DNA of 64,000 nucleotides from Polaribacter sp. IC073 (GCF_007997075.1 NZ_VORS01000002.1:62001-126000), one strand, 5' to 3'. Shown: positions 8,879 through 19,112, counted from the stretch's first letter. A program made the numbers and translations. The notes: generated by a model not told the origin, from the sequence alone.

Positions 8879-11005
8879 ATGTTTCTAAATAAAGAAATTA
8901 CGATTGTATGTATGTTATTCACTTTATCCTTTTTCTGTCAAGAGAAAACAAAGGATTCTACAGAAGTGACCATTTTAGATGAAGTTGTTATTACCGGACA
9001 ATACAATCCGCAGTCCATAAAAAAGTCAGTACACAATGTCACTATTATAAGAAGAGCTCAGATAGAAAGGCAAGCAGCCAATAATTTAGCAGATTTATTA
9101 AACTTCAATTTAAACCTAACAATTGTACCCAGTTCTCAAACAGGGAAGTCTACTATTTCTTTCTTCGGATTAGATGCTCAATATTTTAATATTTTGGTTG
9201 ATAACATTCCTTTAGTAAGTGATAACGGACTTGGAAATAACATCGATTTAACGCAAATTAATTTAGATGATGTAGAGCGTATAGAAATTGTAGAAGGCGC
9301 AATGGGAGTAGCGTATGGCGCAAATGCTGTATCTGGCGTTATAAATATTATCACCAAAAAATCGATAGATAATAAGTGGAATATCAAAGCATCTTTACAA
9401 GAAGAAACAGTGCGTCATGAATATGCTTGGTTTGATGAAGGTAGACACATACAAGCGTTAAGTGTAGCCCATAATATTACTGAAAATTGGTTTGCTAGAG
9501 TTGGCGTAAACCACAATCAATTTGCAGGTTTTTACAATGGAAAACAAGGTGGAAGCTATTATAAAAATGATGGTTTAAGAGGGTATGATTGGTTGCCAAA
9601 AGAACAATTAAATACCAATGCTTTTGTACATTATAAAAAAGAAAAATTTCAACTATTTTATAAGTTAGAATACTTTAATGAACTTATCAATTACTATGAT
9701 GCTACGGTGAGAGCTAATATAGATACAGATGCACAAACGAGTAATCCGTCTGCAACAGATAAGAATTTTAGAACGCATCGGTTTGTAAATAATGTAAACC
9801 TTGTAGGAAGTTTAAATTCGGGTGTAAAATATAATGTAGCACTTTCTTATCAAGTGCAAAAACGATATTTAAATGAATTTAATTATTACATTTTAAGTAA
9901 AGAAAAAAGTAATGAAACCGATGAATTACAACAGTCTTCTAAAGTTTTCTTTTCTAAAGGAAGTATTAATAATCTTGTAAAAAGTAGTCTTTTTAACTTT
10001 CAATTAGGCTATGAAACAAGGTTTATAAGTGGTTTTGATTCGCAAGCTTCTGGTGATGTTACACAACAAGATAAAACACAATCTCAGAATAATTACGCAT
10101 TTTATGGTTCTTCTGAATTTAAGTTTTCAGAAGCTTTTTTAGTAAGACCAGGCATACGATATGAATACAATTCTTTATTCAAATCTAAAATATTAGCATC
10201 TGTTAGTGCGCGTTACTTAATGAAAAACGGTTTTGAATTGCGTGGTAATGTAGGCACATCCTACAGAACGCCCAATTTCGAAGAACTGTATTATTACTTC
10301 GTAGATTCTAATCACGATGTGAGAGGAAATGCAAATTTAAATTCAGAAAACGGAATTACAGCATTCATCAACCTAAAAAAATACAGTTACATCAACGATT
10401 TTTCATTATTAAATACTTTAAAAATCAGTTATTTAGACGTCTCCGATAAAATAGATTTAGCCATTGTAAATCCTACTCCGTTACAATATCAATACATTAA
10501 TATCGATGCCTATAAATTATGGGGAATCTCCTCTGAAAACAGTATAAGAAAAGACAATTGGACCTTTAATTTAGGTGCCACATTGCAAGGTATTTCTAGG
10601 ATAGCAAACAATGAGGTAAACGCAGAAAACGACTTTTTGTATTCATTTCAATTAAATACAAGTCTAAATTATAACATCAAAAAATGGAATACTGCAGTTA
10701 CTATTTTGCTTAAACATAATGGAAATCAGCAAAATTATATTGCATTATCAACAAATGAAAACGGAAATTCTATTTTTTCTAAATCTACTACAAGTGCTTA
10801 TAATTGGCTAGATGCTTCCCTAAAAAAATCATTCTTTAAAGATAAAATTCAAGCCACTTTGGGCGGAAGAAACTTATTTGATGTGACGAATGTAAATGTA
10901 AGTAATGCAAGTACATCTGGAACTCATACGTCTAATAATAGCGCTCTTTTATTGGGTTATGGGCGCTCTTATTACTTAAAACTATTATATAACCTTAATT
11001 TTTAA
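8879..11005 (+). CDS. TonB-dependent outer-membrane receptor, probably for heme or hemophore
   Basis: This 708-residue protein has a signal peptide (about 1-20), a TonB-box-like stretch (EVVITGQ), a plug domain with typical motifs (NLADLLNF, FNILVDNIP, DDVERIEIVEGAMGVAYGANAVSGVINIITKK) interrupted only by short gaps, and a 22-strand barrel ending in an aromatic residue. It lacks the N-terminal carboxypeptidase-regulatory domain of SusC proteins, so it belongs to the metal/heme/siderophore branch. A HmuY-like lipoprotein gene follows 26 bases later, as in the HmuR-HmuY heme system of Porphyromonas. Import of heme, or of iron in a related form, is therefore the likely role. It is divergently transcribed from the PepSY/DUF2271 operon. 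Confidence 0.88.
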   Translation: MFLNKEITIVCMLFTLSFFCQEKTKDSTEVTILDEVVITGQYNPQSIKKSVHNVTIIRRAQIERQAANNLADLLNFNLNLTIVPSSQTGKSTISFFGLDAQYFNILVDNIPLVSDNGLGNNIDLTQINLDDVERIEIVEGAMGVAYGANAVSGVINIITKKSIDNKWNIKASLQEETVRHEYAWFDEGRHIQALSVAHNITENWFARVGVNHNQFAGFYNGKQGGSYYKNDGLRGYDWLPKEQLNTNAFVHYKKEKFQLFYKLEYFNELINYYDATVRANIDTDAQTSNPSATDKNFRTHRFVNNVNLVGSLNSGVKYNVALSYQVQKRYLNEFNYYILSKEKSNETDELQQSSKVFFSKGSINNLVKSSLFNFQLGYETRFISGFDSQASGDVTQQDKTQSQNNYAFYGSSEFKFSEAFLVRPGIRYEYNSLFKSKILASVSARYLMKNGFELRGNVGTSYRTPNFEELYYYFVDSNHDVRGNANLNSENGITAFINLKKYSYINDFSLLNTLKISYLDVSDKIDLAIVNPTPLQYQYINIDAYKLWGISSENSIRKDNWTFNLGATLQGISRIANNEVNAENDFLYSFQLNTSLNYNIKKWNTAVTILLKHNGNQQNYIALSTNENGNSIFSKSTTSAYNWLDASLKKSFFKDKIQATLGGRNLFDVTNVNVSNASTSGTHTSNNSALLLGYGRSYYLKLLYNLNF

Positions 11006-11031
11006 ATAACTAATTATCAAATATTAAAATC

Positions 11032-12114
11032 ATGACAAACAAATTTTTAACTTTTATTTTATGTGCAACTGTATTTTCTTTTACAAGTTGTAATTCAGAA
11101 GATACACCAATAGCACCCATAATTGTAGTAATTGATGGCGCAGCAGTTTCACCAGAAGTTGGTGGACCAAATGAACCAAACCAAGTGTATATCGATTTAA
11201 GCTCAAATACTTCTACAGCAGTGCGAAGAGATTCTTGGGATTTAGGTTTTTACGCTGGTTCAGATTTTAGAGTAACCTTAAATGGAGCCGTTTATATGGC
11301 AGCAGCAAAGTTGTCTGTAACAGATATAGATGCGGTAAATTCCGCTTCTGCAGAAGTACAAGAGTTGCAAACAAAAGTAGCCGTTGGTACTTATGATGCA
11401 GAAAATATTGTTTACGTAGATGCACCAAATGGTGATATTAAAAAGACAGCAATTGCAGAAATTTCTAATACGGATGTAAACAATAATGTGTATTTATTAA
11501 ACTTAGGATATGAAATTGGTACAGATACACCGGCAACGGGAAGTGTTGCTGTTTCTGGTGACGCTAGAGGTTGGAAAAAAATTAGAATCTTAAAAAGTGG
11601 AAATTCTTACGTTTTACAATATGCAGATTTAGATGCTACATCTCATAAAGAAGTAACAATTTCTAAAAGTACAACGCATAATTTTACCTTTTTTAACATT
11701 AACACAGAAAGTGAAGCTCTTGTAGCACCAAAGAAAGAAAATTGGGATTTAAACTTCACTGTTTTTACCAATGAAATTAAAGGGTATGGTTCTTATGGTT
11801 ATTCCGATTTTATTACAAATAATACAAAAGCAGCGGCAACAGTTTATATGATAGATACAGAAGAGACTTCTTTTACTTATGATAGCTTTTCTTTAACAGA
11901 CATAGATGCTACCAAATTTACAACAGACCAACGTAGCATTGGAAGTAGTTGGAGAAATGGAGGTGGTCCAGGAAGTTTACCATCCTTAAAAGAAAATGTA
12001 TTTTACGTTGTAAATGATACAGATGGTAATTTATATAAACTACAGTTTTTAGCTTTTACAAATGAAGCAGGAGAACGAGGGTATCCTAAATTTGTGTACA
12101 GCTTATTACTATAA
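11032..12114 (+). CDS. HmuY-like surface lipoprotein (hemophore family)
   Basis: This 360-residue protein has a lipoprotein signal peptide with lipobox cysteine C20 (FTSC). It carries the HmuY-family signature W-D-L-G-F-Y at W69 and a second related copy W-D-L-N-F near residue 238, with several beta-rich blocks between. HmuY proteins are known to strip heme from host or environmental hemoproteins and hand it to a TonB receptor; the partner receptor is directly upstream. The chain is longer than the classical HmuY of about 200 residues, and the doubled WDLxF motif suggests two halves or a two-domain variant. The His or Met heme ligands cannot be assigned from sequence reading alone. A stem-loop terminator follows. 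Confidence 0.82.
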   Translation: MTNKFLTFILCATVFSFTSCNSEDTPIAPIIVVIDGAAVSPEVGGPNEPNQVYIDLSSNTSTAVRRDSWDLGFYAGSDFRVTLNGAVYMAAAKLSVTDIDAVNSASAEVQELQTKVAVGTYDAENIVYVDAPNGDIKKTAIAEISNTDVNNNVYLLNLGYEIGTDTPATGSVAVSGDARGWKKIRILKSGNSYVLQYADLDATSHKEVTISKSTTHNFTFFNINTESEALVAPKKENWDLNFTVFTNEIKGYGSYGYSDFITNNTKAAATVYMIDTEETSFTYDSFSLTDIDATKFTTDQRSIGSSWRNGGGPGSLPSLKENVFYVVNDTDGNLYKLQFLAFTNEAGERGYPKFVYSLLL

Positions 12115-12157
12115 TTAAAAATTTTAAGTGATTCTTTAAGTTAGAATTATAAGTTGG

Positions 12158-12194
12158 AAGAGTCATTTGAGCGAAAGTTTAAATGGCTTTTTTA
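12158..12194 (+). terminator. Rho-independent terminator after the HmuY-like gene
   Basis: Arms 12158-12168 and 12181-12191 pair over 11 positions with two G-T wobbles, around a 12-base loop, followed by T residues. It overlaps the stop codon of the opposing membrane-protein gene at 12192. Confidence 0.65.
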
Positions 12195-13304
12195 CTTCTT
12201 ATAACCTTGGTTATAAACAACCAATTCTGTTAAGTTTTCTTTGTTAGGATTTTCTGCAAAAGAACGCAAATAAGCATCTGTATATTTTATAATTCTATCT
12301 TCTGGATAAAACAAAACTTTATTATCATATTGTGCCCATTCATTCATGTTTAAATAGGCTTTACCGTCTTGGTATCTGTAAAAATGCTGAATATGTTCAG
12401 GTAAAAGATCTTCTAACTCTTCACTTAAAACAATATTGTAATAGTTTAAATCTGCTGTAAAAAAGTGAAAAGAGAGCAAGTTGTCATAAAAACCAGTGGT
12501 GTTGTTTGCTAGAGGCAATAAAATGGTAAATGTTAAAATGACTATTTTTTGTTTGTTGATAAATTTCAGAAAGAAATCAAATGCATTTGTCGTTTTTAAG
12601 CTCCAAAAAATAACAACCACAGATACCATATTCTGAATATTCCAAGGCACCACATTATAACCATAACCTAAATAAAATAGTAAAAGTGTAATAATACCAT
12701 GCATTGCAAGAATACATACCACTCCGAATTTTCTTGTCTTATTAAACAATAATAAAACACCCATCGAAGCTTCTAGCCAAGGAACAGCATAAGTAAAAAC
12801 TTCAAGAAAAATATGAGGTAAAAAACTAAAATGTTTTTCTAAAGCACTTAGCCATTGTGTGTAAAATGCTTCGTTTAATTTTTGAATTCCACTCCAGAAA
12901 TACGTTGCAAAAAAGATAAGAATTACGGCGTATAAAATTTTTTTATAATCTGTTTTTCTTGGGAATATTTCAATAGCCAAAATGGTTAAAAAACTTTGAT
13001 AAAAGTAGGGTTGAAGCCTGTTCTGATCTATTAAAGCCAAATAAAGGTAGAGTAAAAGAACAAACCAACCTTGCCATCTTTTATTCTGAAATATATATAT
13101 AATTTGTATAAAAAAGAAAAAACCGGCTAAAATAAAATCAAAGGGATTTGTTGGAATTGGCAACCAGTCAAACAAAGGAATTACAGGAAAAAGTTTTGTA
13201 GAAAGCCATAATTTAGGAGCGTAGACCATCAATACCAAAACGGCAAGAATTGCAATAATACGTACCCAATTTACTTTTTGTTTGTCGTTTAGGTTAAATA
13301 CCAT
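12192..13304 (-). CDS. Polytopic membrane protein (HTTM/DoxX-like)
   Basis: This 370-residue protein has roughly eight hydrophobic helices and no signal peptide. Motifs such as IDQNRLQPYFYQ, ATYFWSGIQKLN and VPWLEASMG recall the HTTM (vitamin-K-dependent carboxylase-like) and DoxX-like membrane families in Bacteroidota, but I cannot settle which. The soluble C-terminal tail of about 90 residues is rich in Tyr and acidic residues. Its ATG overlaps the end of the upstream LRR gene by 11 bases, so the two are probably translated from one message. It faces the HmuY-like gene tail to tail; a link to heme uptake is only positional. Confidence 0.7.
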   Translation of the reverse strand: MVFNLNDKQKVNWVRIIAILAVLVLMVYAPKLWLSTKLFPVIPLFDWLPIPTNPFDFILAGFFFFIQIIYIFQNKRWQGWFVLLLYLYLALIDQNRLQPYFYQSFLTILAIEIFPRKTDYKKILYAVILIFFATYFWSGIQKLNEAFYTQWLSALEKHFSFLPHIFLEVFTYAVPWLEASMGVLLLFNKTRKFGVVCILAMHGIITLLLFYLGYGYNVVPWNIQNMVSVVVIFWSLKTTNAFDFFLKFINKQKIVILTFTILLPLANNTTGFYDNLLSFHFFTADLNYYNIVLSEELEDLLPEHIQHFYRYQDGKAYLNMNEWAQYDNKVLFYPEDRIIKYTDAYLRSFAENPNKENLTELVVYNQGYKK

Positions 13305-16158
13305 GAATATATAAATTATTGAGTTCGGTTATTTTTTTATTTTTATCTTCTGATAAATTATTTAAAATTAGCCAATCTTCAATTAATTTAAAACTCCAAT
13401 TCTTTAAAAAGAATTTATTTAATTTTAAAAGATTCTCAAATTTAGAAATTGAAAATTTATGGTTATCAATTTTTGCAATATTTATAATCTCTTGAAAATA
13501 TGGAATTAGAGATTTGTAATTTCTATTTTCAACCTCTATTTTGTCCAATCTATTAATATATTCTGATGCCAAGTTTATTTTATTACCAATGATGTAAGCT
13601 TCTACTAAACTAAGATAATTACCCCAATCTTTAGGGTTGTATTTTAATTGTGATTTGTAATAATCAAAGGAATTATTAAAATAAACTTCTGCAATAGAAT
13701 CTTTCTTCATTTTTTTTGAAAGCATTCCTGCTTCTGTCCAATTGTTACTGCTAAATTTTCTTGAGGATATTTCAAAATTTTGAATTGCCTGTATAGTATC
13801 GCCAATTGCTAATAAACTTCTTGATTTATATTCAAAATTTGGAAGAATTGAATTTAGAAATCTAATATTTTGTGAGGTATCTTTTTTTATTTGAGCGTTT
13901 GCAAAAGCTATAGCTTTAGTGTAATTTTTTGTATGGTATAGTGATTTTATATAATTATCTTCATACAAGTGTTTGTATGTTAATATACTATCAATTGCAA
14001 ATGCTTTTTCTGTATATTTAACATTTTTTGAGAAATCTTTATTACTATATTTTTTATTGGCCGTTTTAGCGTAAGCAATAACAAGATCGTCACTTTTTTC
14101 TATACTATTCTCATTAATAAAACCTTTTTCAACAAACAGTAAATCAATTGCAGCTTTATTTCCTCTGTATGTGTTAAAACCTTTATTTTTATTTAGATTT
14201 AATGTTGTTAAATATTTAGCATTTATCATATCTTGAGGTATTTCACTAATAAAATTTTCTCTCAAATCAATATCTTTTGCTTTTATATCTTTCCAACCGT
14301 TTTTTGGTAAATTTTCGATATTACATTCTTCTAAATTAATAGTATAATTTTCAAAAATTGATTTTTTTAATACTTCAAATAGTTGTTTTTCATCAATGTT
14401 TTTATTTAATGATAATTCTATAAATTCTAATACTGGCAGTTTAGAAAATGAAATTGGTAATTTTGTAATATTATTTTCTAATACTTTTATGTTTAATGTT
14501 GTGTCTTTTTTAAATTTTCTATTATTTACATAACTATAGTTACTTCTGTTGTATAAGTATATTTTTTTTAGTTTTTTTAATTTGCCAAAGTTATCAGAAA
14601 GTTCTTTTAAATTATTATTTGTCAAAACCACTCTTTCTAATTTCTCTAATTCGCCAAATGAAGTAGGTAGTTTTGTTAACAAATTAAATTCCGAATCTAA
14701 TATTTTGAGCGATTTAAGTTTTCCGAATTTATTTGGTAAATGAGTAATTCTATTTCTAGAAATATTTAAGTATTCTAAATTTATTAAACTTTTAAAAGAT
14801 TTAGGGAGTTCATTAAGATTATTAAGTTCTAAATTTAAATGTTTTAGTTTTTTTAAATCTCCTATTTTTTTTGGAAGGTTTTTAATATAATTTTCGTGCA
14901 ACATTAAACTATCTAAATTACTGTTTTCCGTAAAAGATTTAGGTAGAGTTTCAATTAAATTATTATTTAAACTTAAATAAGATATGTTGAGTGTTCCTAT
15001 ATCTTCTGGTAGTTCTTTAATTTTATTATGATTTAAATATAGTTGCTTTAATTTAGATAAGTTACCAATTTTTTTAGGTAAAACTGTTATATTATTAAAA
15101 TATAATTTTAAAGATGTTAAATTTTTGAGTTGATTAATTTTTTCATCAATAATTTCTAATCTACTTCCTTGAATTTCAATTTTCTCTAAATTCTTTAAAT
15201 CATAGAAAGTTTCAGGTAACTTTTGTTCAAATATATTATTGGCACTATAAAATTCTTTTAGTGATTTCAAACCACCAATTTCATTTGTTAGACTTAGGTT
15301 TGTATTTAACAATTTTAATTTTTCAAACCCTTTAATTTTAGATAAAGTTGAAAAAAACAGGTTTGAATTTTCAATTTTTACTGAACTTAATGATAACTCT
15401 TTTAAATAACTAAAATTTGCCAACAAAGAATCATTTAAATTTAACCAACCTAAATGAAGGTATTTCAAATTTTTAATTGAGGAAAACTTATTTATTTCTT
15501 CTAAAGTATTTTTCCCATCATCAATATTTAAAGCTAATGATGTTAAATTTTTAAAACTTTTAATTTTATCTGGAAATGAAACATCTTTTGAACTTGAATA
15601 ACTTAAACCTTTAATAAAATTTAGTTTTAAAAAGTTGGGGTTTTTAAATATTATATCTGGTTGCTGATTAAAAGTAAAAATTATATTTTCTAATTTTGGT
15701 AATTTAGCTATTGATGATAAGCAATTACTTTGATTCCAATTAAAATCGCCATAAAAAGAAACTGTTTTTATATTTTTTAGTTGATAAATATTTTTCGGAA
15801 AAATTATACTATCAATTTTTTTACTATTGAAAAATGAAGTTGGACTTTTAAATTTAATATACTCAATATTGTTAAATCTTTTCAAATTCGTTACTATGGA
15901 ATCTAAAGCTAAATTTTCGGAAACTGTAATTGTAACGTATTTTATTTTAGAAATAACATCTATTGAATCTTTATATTCATTATAATCTTTAGAATTGTAA
16001 GCAAAAACATCTTGAAAGCCAAATTTTTTTAAATGAGAAATATCAACTTCATGTTTACCGCTGTATGATTTATCAAATTGATCAGAGTAGACTACGTAAT
16101 TTTGTGAATGTATTATTGTAGTGAAAGTTAAAATAAAATAAAAAGTATATTTTGACAT
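13294..16158 (-). CDS. Leucine-rich-repeat protein with TPR-like C-terminal region
   Basis: About 954 residues from the ATG at 16158, which gives a signal peptide MSKYTFYFILTFTTIIHSQ. A longer ATG at 16206 is rejected because a promoter lies between the two. Residues from about 100 to 640 hold around twenty leucine-rich repeats of roughly 23 residues (for example LPEDIGTLNISYLSLNNNL and LPKKIGDLKKLKHLNLELN). From about 680 on it is alpha-helical and TPR-like (NYTKAIAFANAQI, IGDTIQAIQNFEIS). No C-terminal sorting domain is visible. A protein-interaction role in the periplasm or at the surface is inferred. It is co-transcribed with the downstream membrane protein. Confidence 0.82.
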   Translation of the reverse strand: MSKYTFYFILTFTTIIHSQNYVVYSDQFDKSYSGKHEVDISHLKKFGFQDVFAYNSKDYNEYKDSIDVISKIKYVTITVSENLALDSIVTNLKRFNNIEYIKFKSPTSFFNSKKIDSIIFPKNIYQLKNIKTVSFYGDFNWNQSNCLSSIAKLPKLENIIFTFNQQPDIIFKNPNFLKLNFIKGLSYSSSKDVSFPDKIKSFKNLTSLALNIDDGKNTLEEINKFSSIKNLKYLHLGWLNLNDSLLANFSYLKELSLSSVKIENSNLFFSTLSKIKGFEKLKLLNTNLSLTNEIGGLKSLKEFYSANNIFEQKLPETFYDLKNLEKIEIQGSRLEIIDEKINQLKNLTSLKLYFNNITVLPKKIGNLSKLKQLYLNHNKIKELPEDIGTLNISYLSLNNNLIETLPKSFTENSNLDSLMLHENYIKNLPKKIGDLKKLKHLNLELNNLNELPKSFKSLINLEYLNISRNRITHLPNKFGKLKSLKILDSEFNLLTKLPTSFGELEKLERVVLTNNNLKELSDNFGKLKKLKKIYLYNRSNYSYVNNRKFKKDTTLNIKVLENNITKLPISFSKLPVLEFIELSLNKNIDEKQLFEVLKKSIFENYTINLEECNIENLPKNGWKDIKAKDIDLRENFISEIPQDMINAKYLTTLNLNKNKGFNTYRGNKAAIDLLFVEKGFINENSIEKSDDLVIAYAKTANKKYSNKDFSKNVKYTEKAFAIDSILTYKHLYEDNYIKSLYHTKNYTKAIAFANAQIKKDTSQNIRFLNSILPNFEYKSRSLLAIGDTIQAIQNFEISSRKFSSNNWTEAGMLSKKMKKDSIAEVYFNNSFDYYKSQLKYNPKDWGNYLSLVEAYIIGNKINLASEYINRLDKIEVENRNYKSLIPYFQEIINIAKIDNHKFSISKFENLLKLNKFFLKNWSFKLIEDWLILNNLSEDKNKKITELNNLYIHGI

Positions 16159-16184
16159 AATTATTATTTTGGAAAATGATATTT

Positions 16185-16213
16185 CAAATATATATAAACT
16201 TTTCAATTACCAA
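16185..16213 (-). promoter_or_regulatory. Promoter of the LRR gene
   Basis: On the minus strand, TTG (16213-16211), 18 bases, then TATATTTG (16192-16185) match the Bacteroidota promoter. It ends 26 bases before the ATG at 16158, supporting that start. Confidence 0.6.
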
Positions 16214-16221
16214 AAAGCACA

Positions 16222-16300
16222 TCTAGCCCAGATTGTAAAGGCTTCCTTTTTTCTTTTCCAGAAAAAAGATACAGTGAAAAGCTGGAAATAGTTTCAAAAA
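16222..16300 (+). ncRNA. Structured intergenic element resembling a multicopy flavobacterial motif
   Basis: The 107-base gap between uvrA and the LRR gene holds a stem CTTTTTTC/GAAAAAAG (16246-16253 with 16261-16268), flanked by TTGTA...TACAG and CCAG...CTGG pairings, with the landmarks AGCCCAGAT, AAAGGCTTCC and GCTGGAAATAGTTTC. From memory, very similar stretches recur between genes in Flavobacteriia and may be the flavo-1 RNA motif. Strand and identity are uncertain; a covariance-model search would settle it. Confidence 0.35.
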
Positions 16301-16313
16301 AAACATCATAAAA

Positions 16314-19100
16314 CTACAACTTTTCTGCTAAATATTTCGCCGTATAAGATTCCTTATTTTTTGCTAATTCTTCTGGTGTGCCTTGAAAAATAAGGTTTCC
16401 ACCATTTTTACCACCTTCTAAACCTAAATCAATAATATAATCTGCACATTTAATTAACTCTATATTATGTTCGATGACAACAATAGAGTGTCCGCGGTCT
16501 ATTAGCGCATTAAAACTAGCTAATAATTTTTTAATATCGTGAAAATGCAAACCCGTTGTAGGTTCATCAAAAATAAACAACGCTTTGTCTTTTGTATTTC
16601 CTTTGACTAAAAATGACGCTAATTTTATACGTTGTGCTTCACCACCAGAAAGGGTAGAAGAAGATTGCCCTAATTGCACATACCCCAAACCAACATCTTG
16701 CAAAGGTTTTAGTTTATTTGCGATTTTAGTCACCAAATTTTCTGAGAAAAATGCAACTGCATCGTCAATGGTTAAGTTTAAAATATCATCAATAGATTTT
16801 CCATCAAACTTTACTTCTAAAACTTCTTTTTTGAAACGTTTTCCGTTACAAACATCACATTCTAAATGCACATCTGCCATAAATTGCATTTCGATGGTTA
16901 CTTCACCTTCACCTTTACACACTTCACAACGACCACCTTCTACATTAAAAGAAAAATGTTTTGGTTTGTAGTTTCTAATACCCGATAATTTCTGATTGGA
17001 ATACAATGCACGAATATCATCATACGCTTTAATATATGTTACAGGGTTAGATCGAGATGAACGCCCTATAGGATTTTGATCTATAAATTCTACGTGTTTT
17101 ATAGTCTCAAAATTCCCTTTTACTGCGGTGTGTTGTCCAATTTTCTCTCCATAACCAACTAGCTTTTTTTGCATTGTTGGATAGAGTATTTTCTTGACCA
17201 ATGTACTTTTTCCAGAACCAGAAACTCCGGTAATTACGGACAAGCAATTTAATGGAAACGTAACATCTATATTTTGTAAATTATGTTCTCTAGCACCAAT
17301 AATTTCTATTTTATTTACAGATGTTCTTCGTTTTCTAGGAACTTCAATCTTTAAATCTTCATTTAGATACTTAGCCGTTAAAGAATCTGATTTTAAAATT
17401 TCTTTAAAATTACCCTCTGCAACTACGTGTCCGCCAAAAGTACCTGCTTCTGGGCCAATATCTATAATATAATCTGCTTCTCTCATGATATCCTCATCAT
17501 GTTCTACCACAATTACGGTGTTTCCTAGATCTCGTAAGTCTTTTAAAACACCAATCAATCTTTCGGTATCTTTTGGGTGCAGACCAATACTTGGTTCATC
17601 TAAAATATACATGGAACCCACCAAAGAACTCCCTAAAGAAGTAGCTAGATTTATACGCTGACTTTCCCCTCCAGAAAGTGTGTTGGAGGTTCTGTTGATG
17701 GTTAAATAATTTAAACCAACATCTGTTAAAAATTGCAATCTATTATTGATTTCTGTCAACAAACGTTTTCCGATTTTTGCTTCGTATTTGTCTAATTTTA
17801 GATTTTTGAAGAAAACAGCAAGTTCATCTAACGGAAGTGCTACTAAATCTGAAATGTTTTTCTCATTTATTTTTACATAATTAGTTTCGTCACGCAGCCG
17901 TTTTCCATGACAGGTAGTACATTTTGTTTTTCCGCGATAGCGAGAAAGCATCACTCTATTCTGTATTTTATAACTTTTCTCTTCTAAAACTGAAAAGAAA
18001 TGATGAATTCCGTGAAAAGATTTATTTCCTTCCCAAACCAATTCTTTTTGTTTTTCTGATAATTCAAACCAAGGTTTGTGAATTGGAATGTCAAATTGAT
18101 AGGCAACATCAATTAAAGCCTCTTTATAATGAATATAAGAAGGTGTTTTAAAAGGAAAAATGGCATCTTCCATGATAGACAAACCTGTATTCGGAACCAC
18201 TAAATCTTCATCAATACCTATTACATTTCCATAACCCTCACAAGTTGGACAAGCACCATAAGGATTGTTGAAACTGAATAAATGTGTGTTTGGTTCTAAA
18301 AATGTAAGTCCGTCTAAAGCAAACTTATTACTAAATTCGGTTACCTTATTATCTGCTAAATTTTCGATGAAACAGATTCCTTTTCCTTCAAAAAAAGCAG
18401 TTTGAATAGCATCTGCTAAACGATTGTAAAAATCTTCATCGTCTTTAGTAACAATTCTATCAACCACTAGAAGTAAAGGTTCGTCTTTAAATTTTTCCTG
18501 CGGAAAATCTGAAATTTTATAGACTTTATCGTTCCATTTTAAACGTGCATAGCCTTGTTGCTCTAAAACTTGCAAAACAGTTTTTAAATCGCGATTTTCA
18601 TCAATAATAACAGGGGCAAGTAGTAAGAGTTTTGTTTTATCATCAAACTTCTTTATAAACTTCACAACATCAGAAACGGTGTCTTTTTTAACTTCATCAC
18701 CAGAAATAGGCGAGTAGGTTTTACCAATTCTTGCAAATAATAATTTTATATAATCGTAAATTTCTGTAGATGTACCAACCGTAGAACGCGGATTTGTAGA
18801 ATTTACTTTTTGCTCAATTGCAATTGCAGGAGCAATCCCTTTTATATAATCTACTTTTGGTTTGTGTAGCTTTCCTAAGAACTGTCTTGCGTACGAACTT
18901 AAACTTTCTACATAACGTCTTTGTCCTTCTGCATACAGTGTATCAAAGGCCAAAGAAGACTTACCAGAACCAGAAAGCCCTGTAATTACTACTAATTTAT
19001 TTCTAGGAATTACAACATCAATGTTCTTTAAATTGTGGAGTTTTGCTCCTTTTATAATGATGTTTTCTTTAGGATTTACTGCGGAAAGATCTTTCTTCAT
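16314..19100 (-). CDS. uvrA: Excinuclease ABC subunit A
   Basis: This 928-residue protein is a complete UvrA with two ABC ATPase halves. Visible are the Walker A motifs GLSGSGKSS (about 42) and GVSGSGKST (about 625), the ABC signatures LSGGESQR (about 476) and LSGGEAQR (about 818), and the zinc-finger cysteines CPTC (about 287), CTTC (about 393), CEVC (about 723) and CDVC (about 745). UvrA dimers find bulky DNA lesions and load UvrB in nucleotide excision repair in the cytosol. The gene stands alone. A TATTTTTG box ends only four bases before the ATG, so the mRNA may be leaderless. Some Bacteroidota have a second UvrA paralogue; this one has all standard parts. Confidence 0.97.
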   Translation of the reverse strand: MKKDLSAVNPKENIIIKGAKLHNLKNIDVVIPRNKLVVITGLSGSGKSSLAFDTLYAEGQRRYVESLSSYARQFLGKLHKPKVDYIKGIAPAIAIEQKVNSTNPRSTVGTSTEIYDYIKLLFARIGKTYSPISGDEVKKDTVSDVVKFIKKFDDKTKLLLLAPVIIDENRDLKTVLQVLEQQGYARLKWNDKVYKISDFPQEKFKDEPLLLVVDRIVTKDDEDFYNRLADAIQTAFFEGKGICFIENLADNKVTEFSNKFALDGLTFLEPNTHLFSFNNPYGACPTCEGYGNVIGIDEDLVVPNTGLSIMEDAIFPFKTPSYIHYKEALIDVAYQFDIPIHKPWFELSEKQKELVWEGNKSFHGIHHFFSVLEEKSYKIQNRVMLSRYRGKTKCTTCHGKRLRDETNYVKINEKNISDLVALPLDELAVFFKNLKLDKYEAKIGKRLLTEINNRLQFLTDVGLNYLTINRTSNTLSGGESQRINLATSLGSSLVGSMYILDEPSIGLHPKDTERLIGVLKDLRDLGNTVIVVEHDEDIMREADYIIDIGPEAGTFGGHVVAEGNFKEILKSDSLTAKYLNEDLKIEVPRKRRTSVNKIEIIGAREHNLQNIDVTFPLNCLSVITGVSGSGKSTLVKKILYPTMQKKLVGYGEKIGQHTAVKGNFETIKHVEFIDQNPIGRSSRSNPVTYIKAYDDIRALYSNQKLSGIRNYKPKHFSFNVEGGRCEVCKGEGEVTIEMQFMADVHLECDVCNGKRFKKEVLEVKFDGKSIDDILNLTIDDAVAFFSENLVTKIANKLKPLQDVGLGYVQLGQSSSTLSGGEAQRIKLASFLVKGNTKDKALFIFDEPTTGLHFHDIKKLLASFNALIDRGHSIVVIEHNIELIKCADYIIDLGLEGGKNGGNLIFQGTPEELAKNKESYTAKYLAEKL

Positions 19101-19104
19101 GTAT

Positions 19105-19112
19105 CAAAAATA
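19105..19112 (-). promoter_or_regulatory. Possible -7 element abutting the uvrA start
   Basis: The minus strand reads TATTTTTG, matching TAnnTTTG, with only four bases before the uvrA ATG. If used, transcription would start at or next to the start codon. No LexA-type palindrome is evident nearby. Confidence 0.35.

Noticed and set aside
16158..16206. Longer LRR protein start at 16206
   Set aside because: A -7/-33 promoter lies between the two ATGs and the later ATG gives a clean signal peptide.
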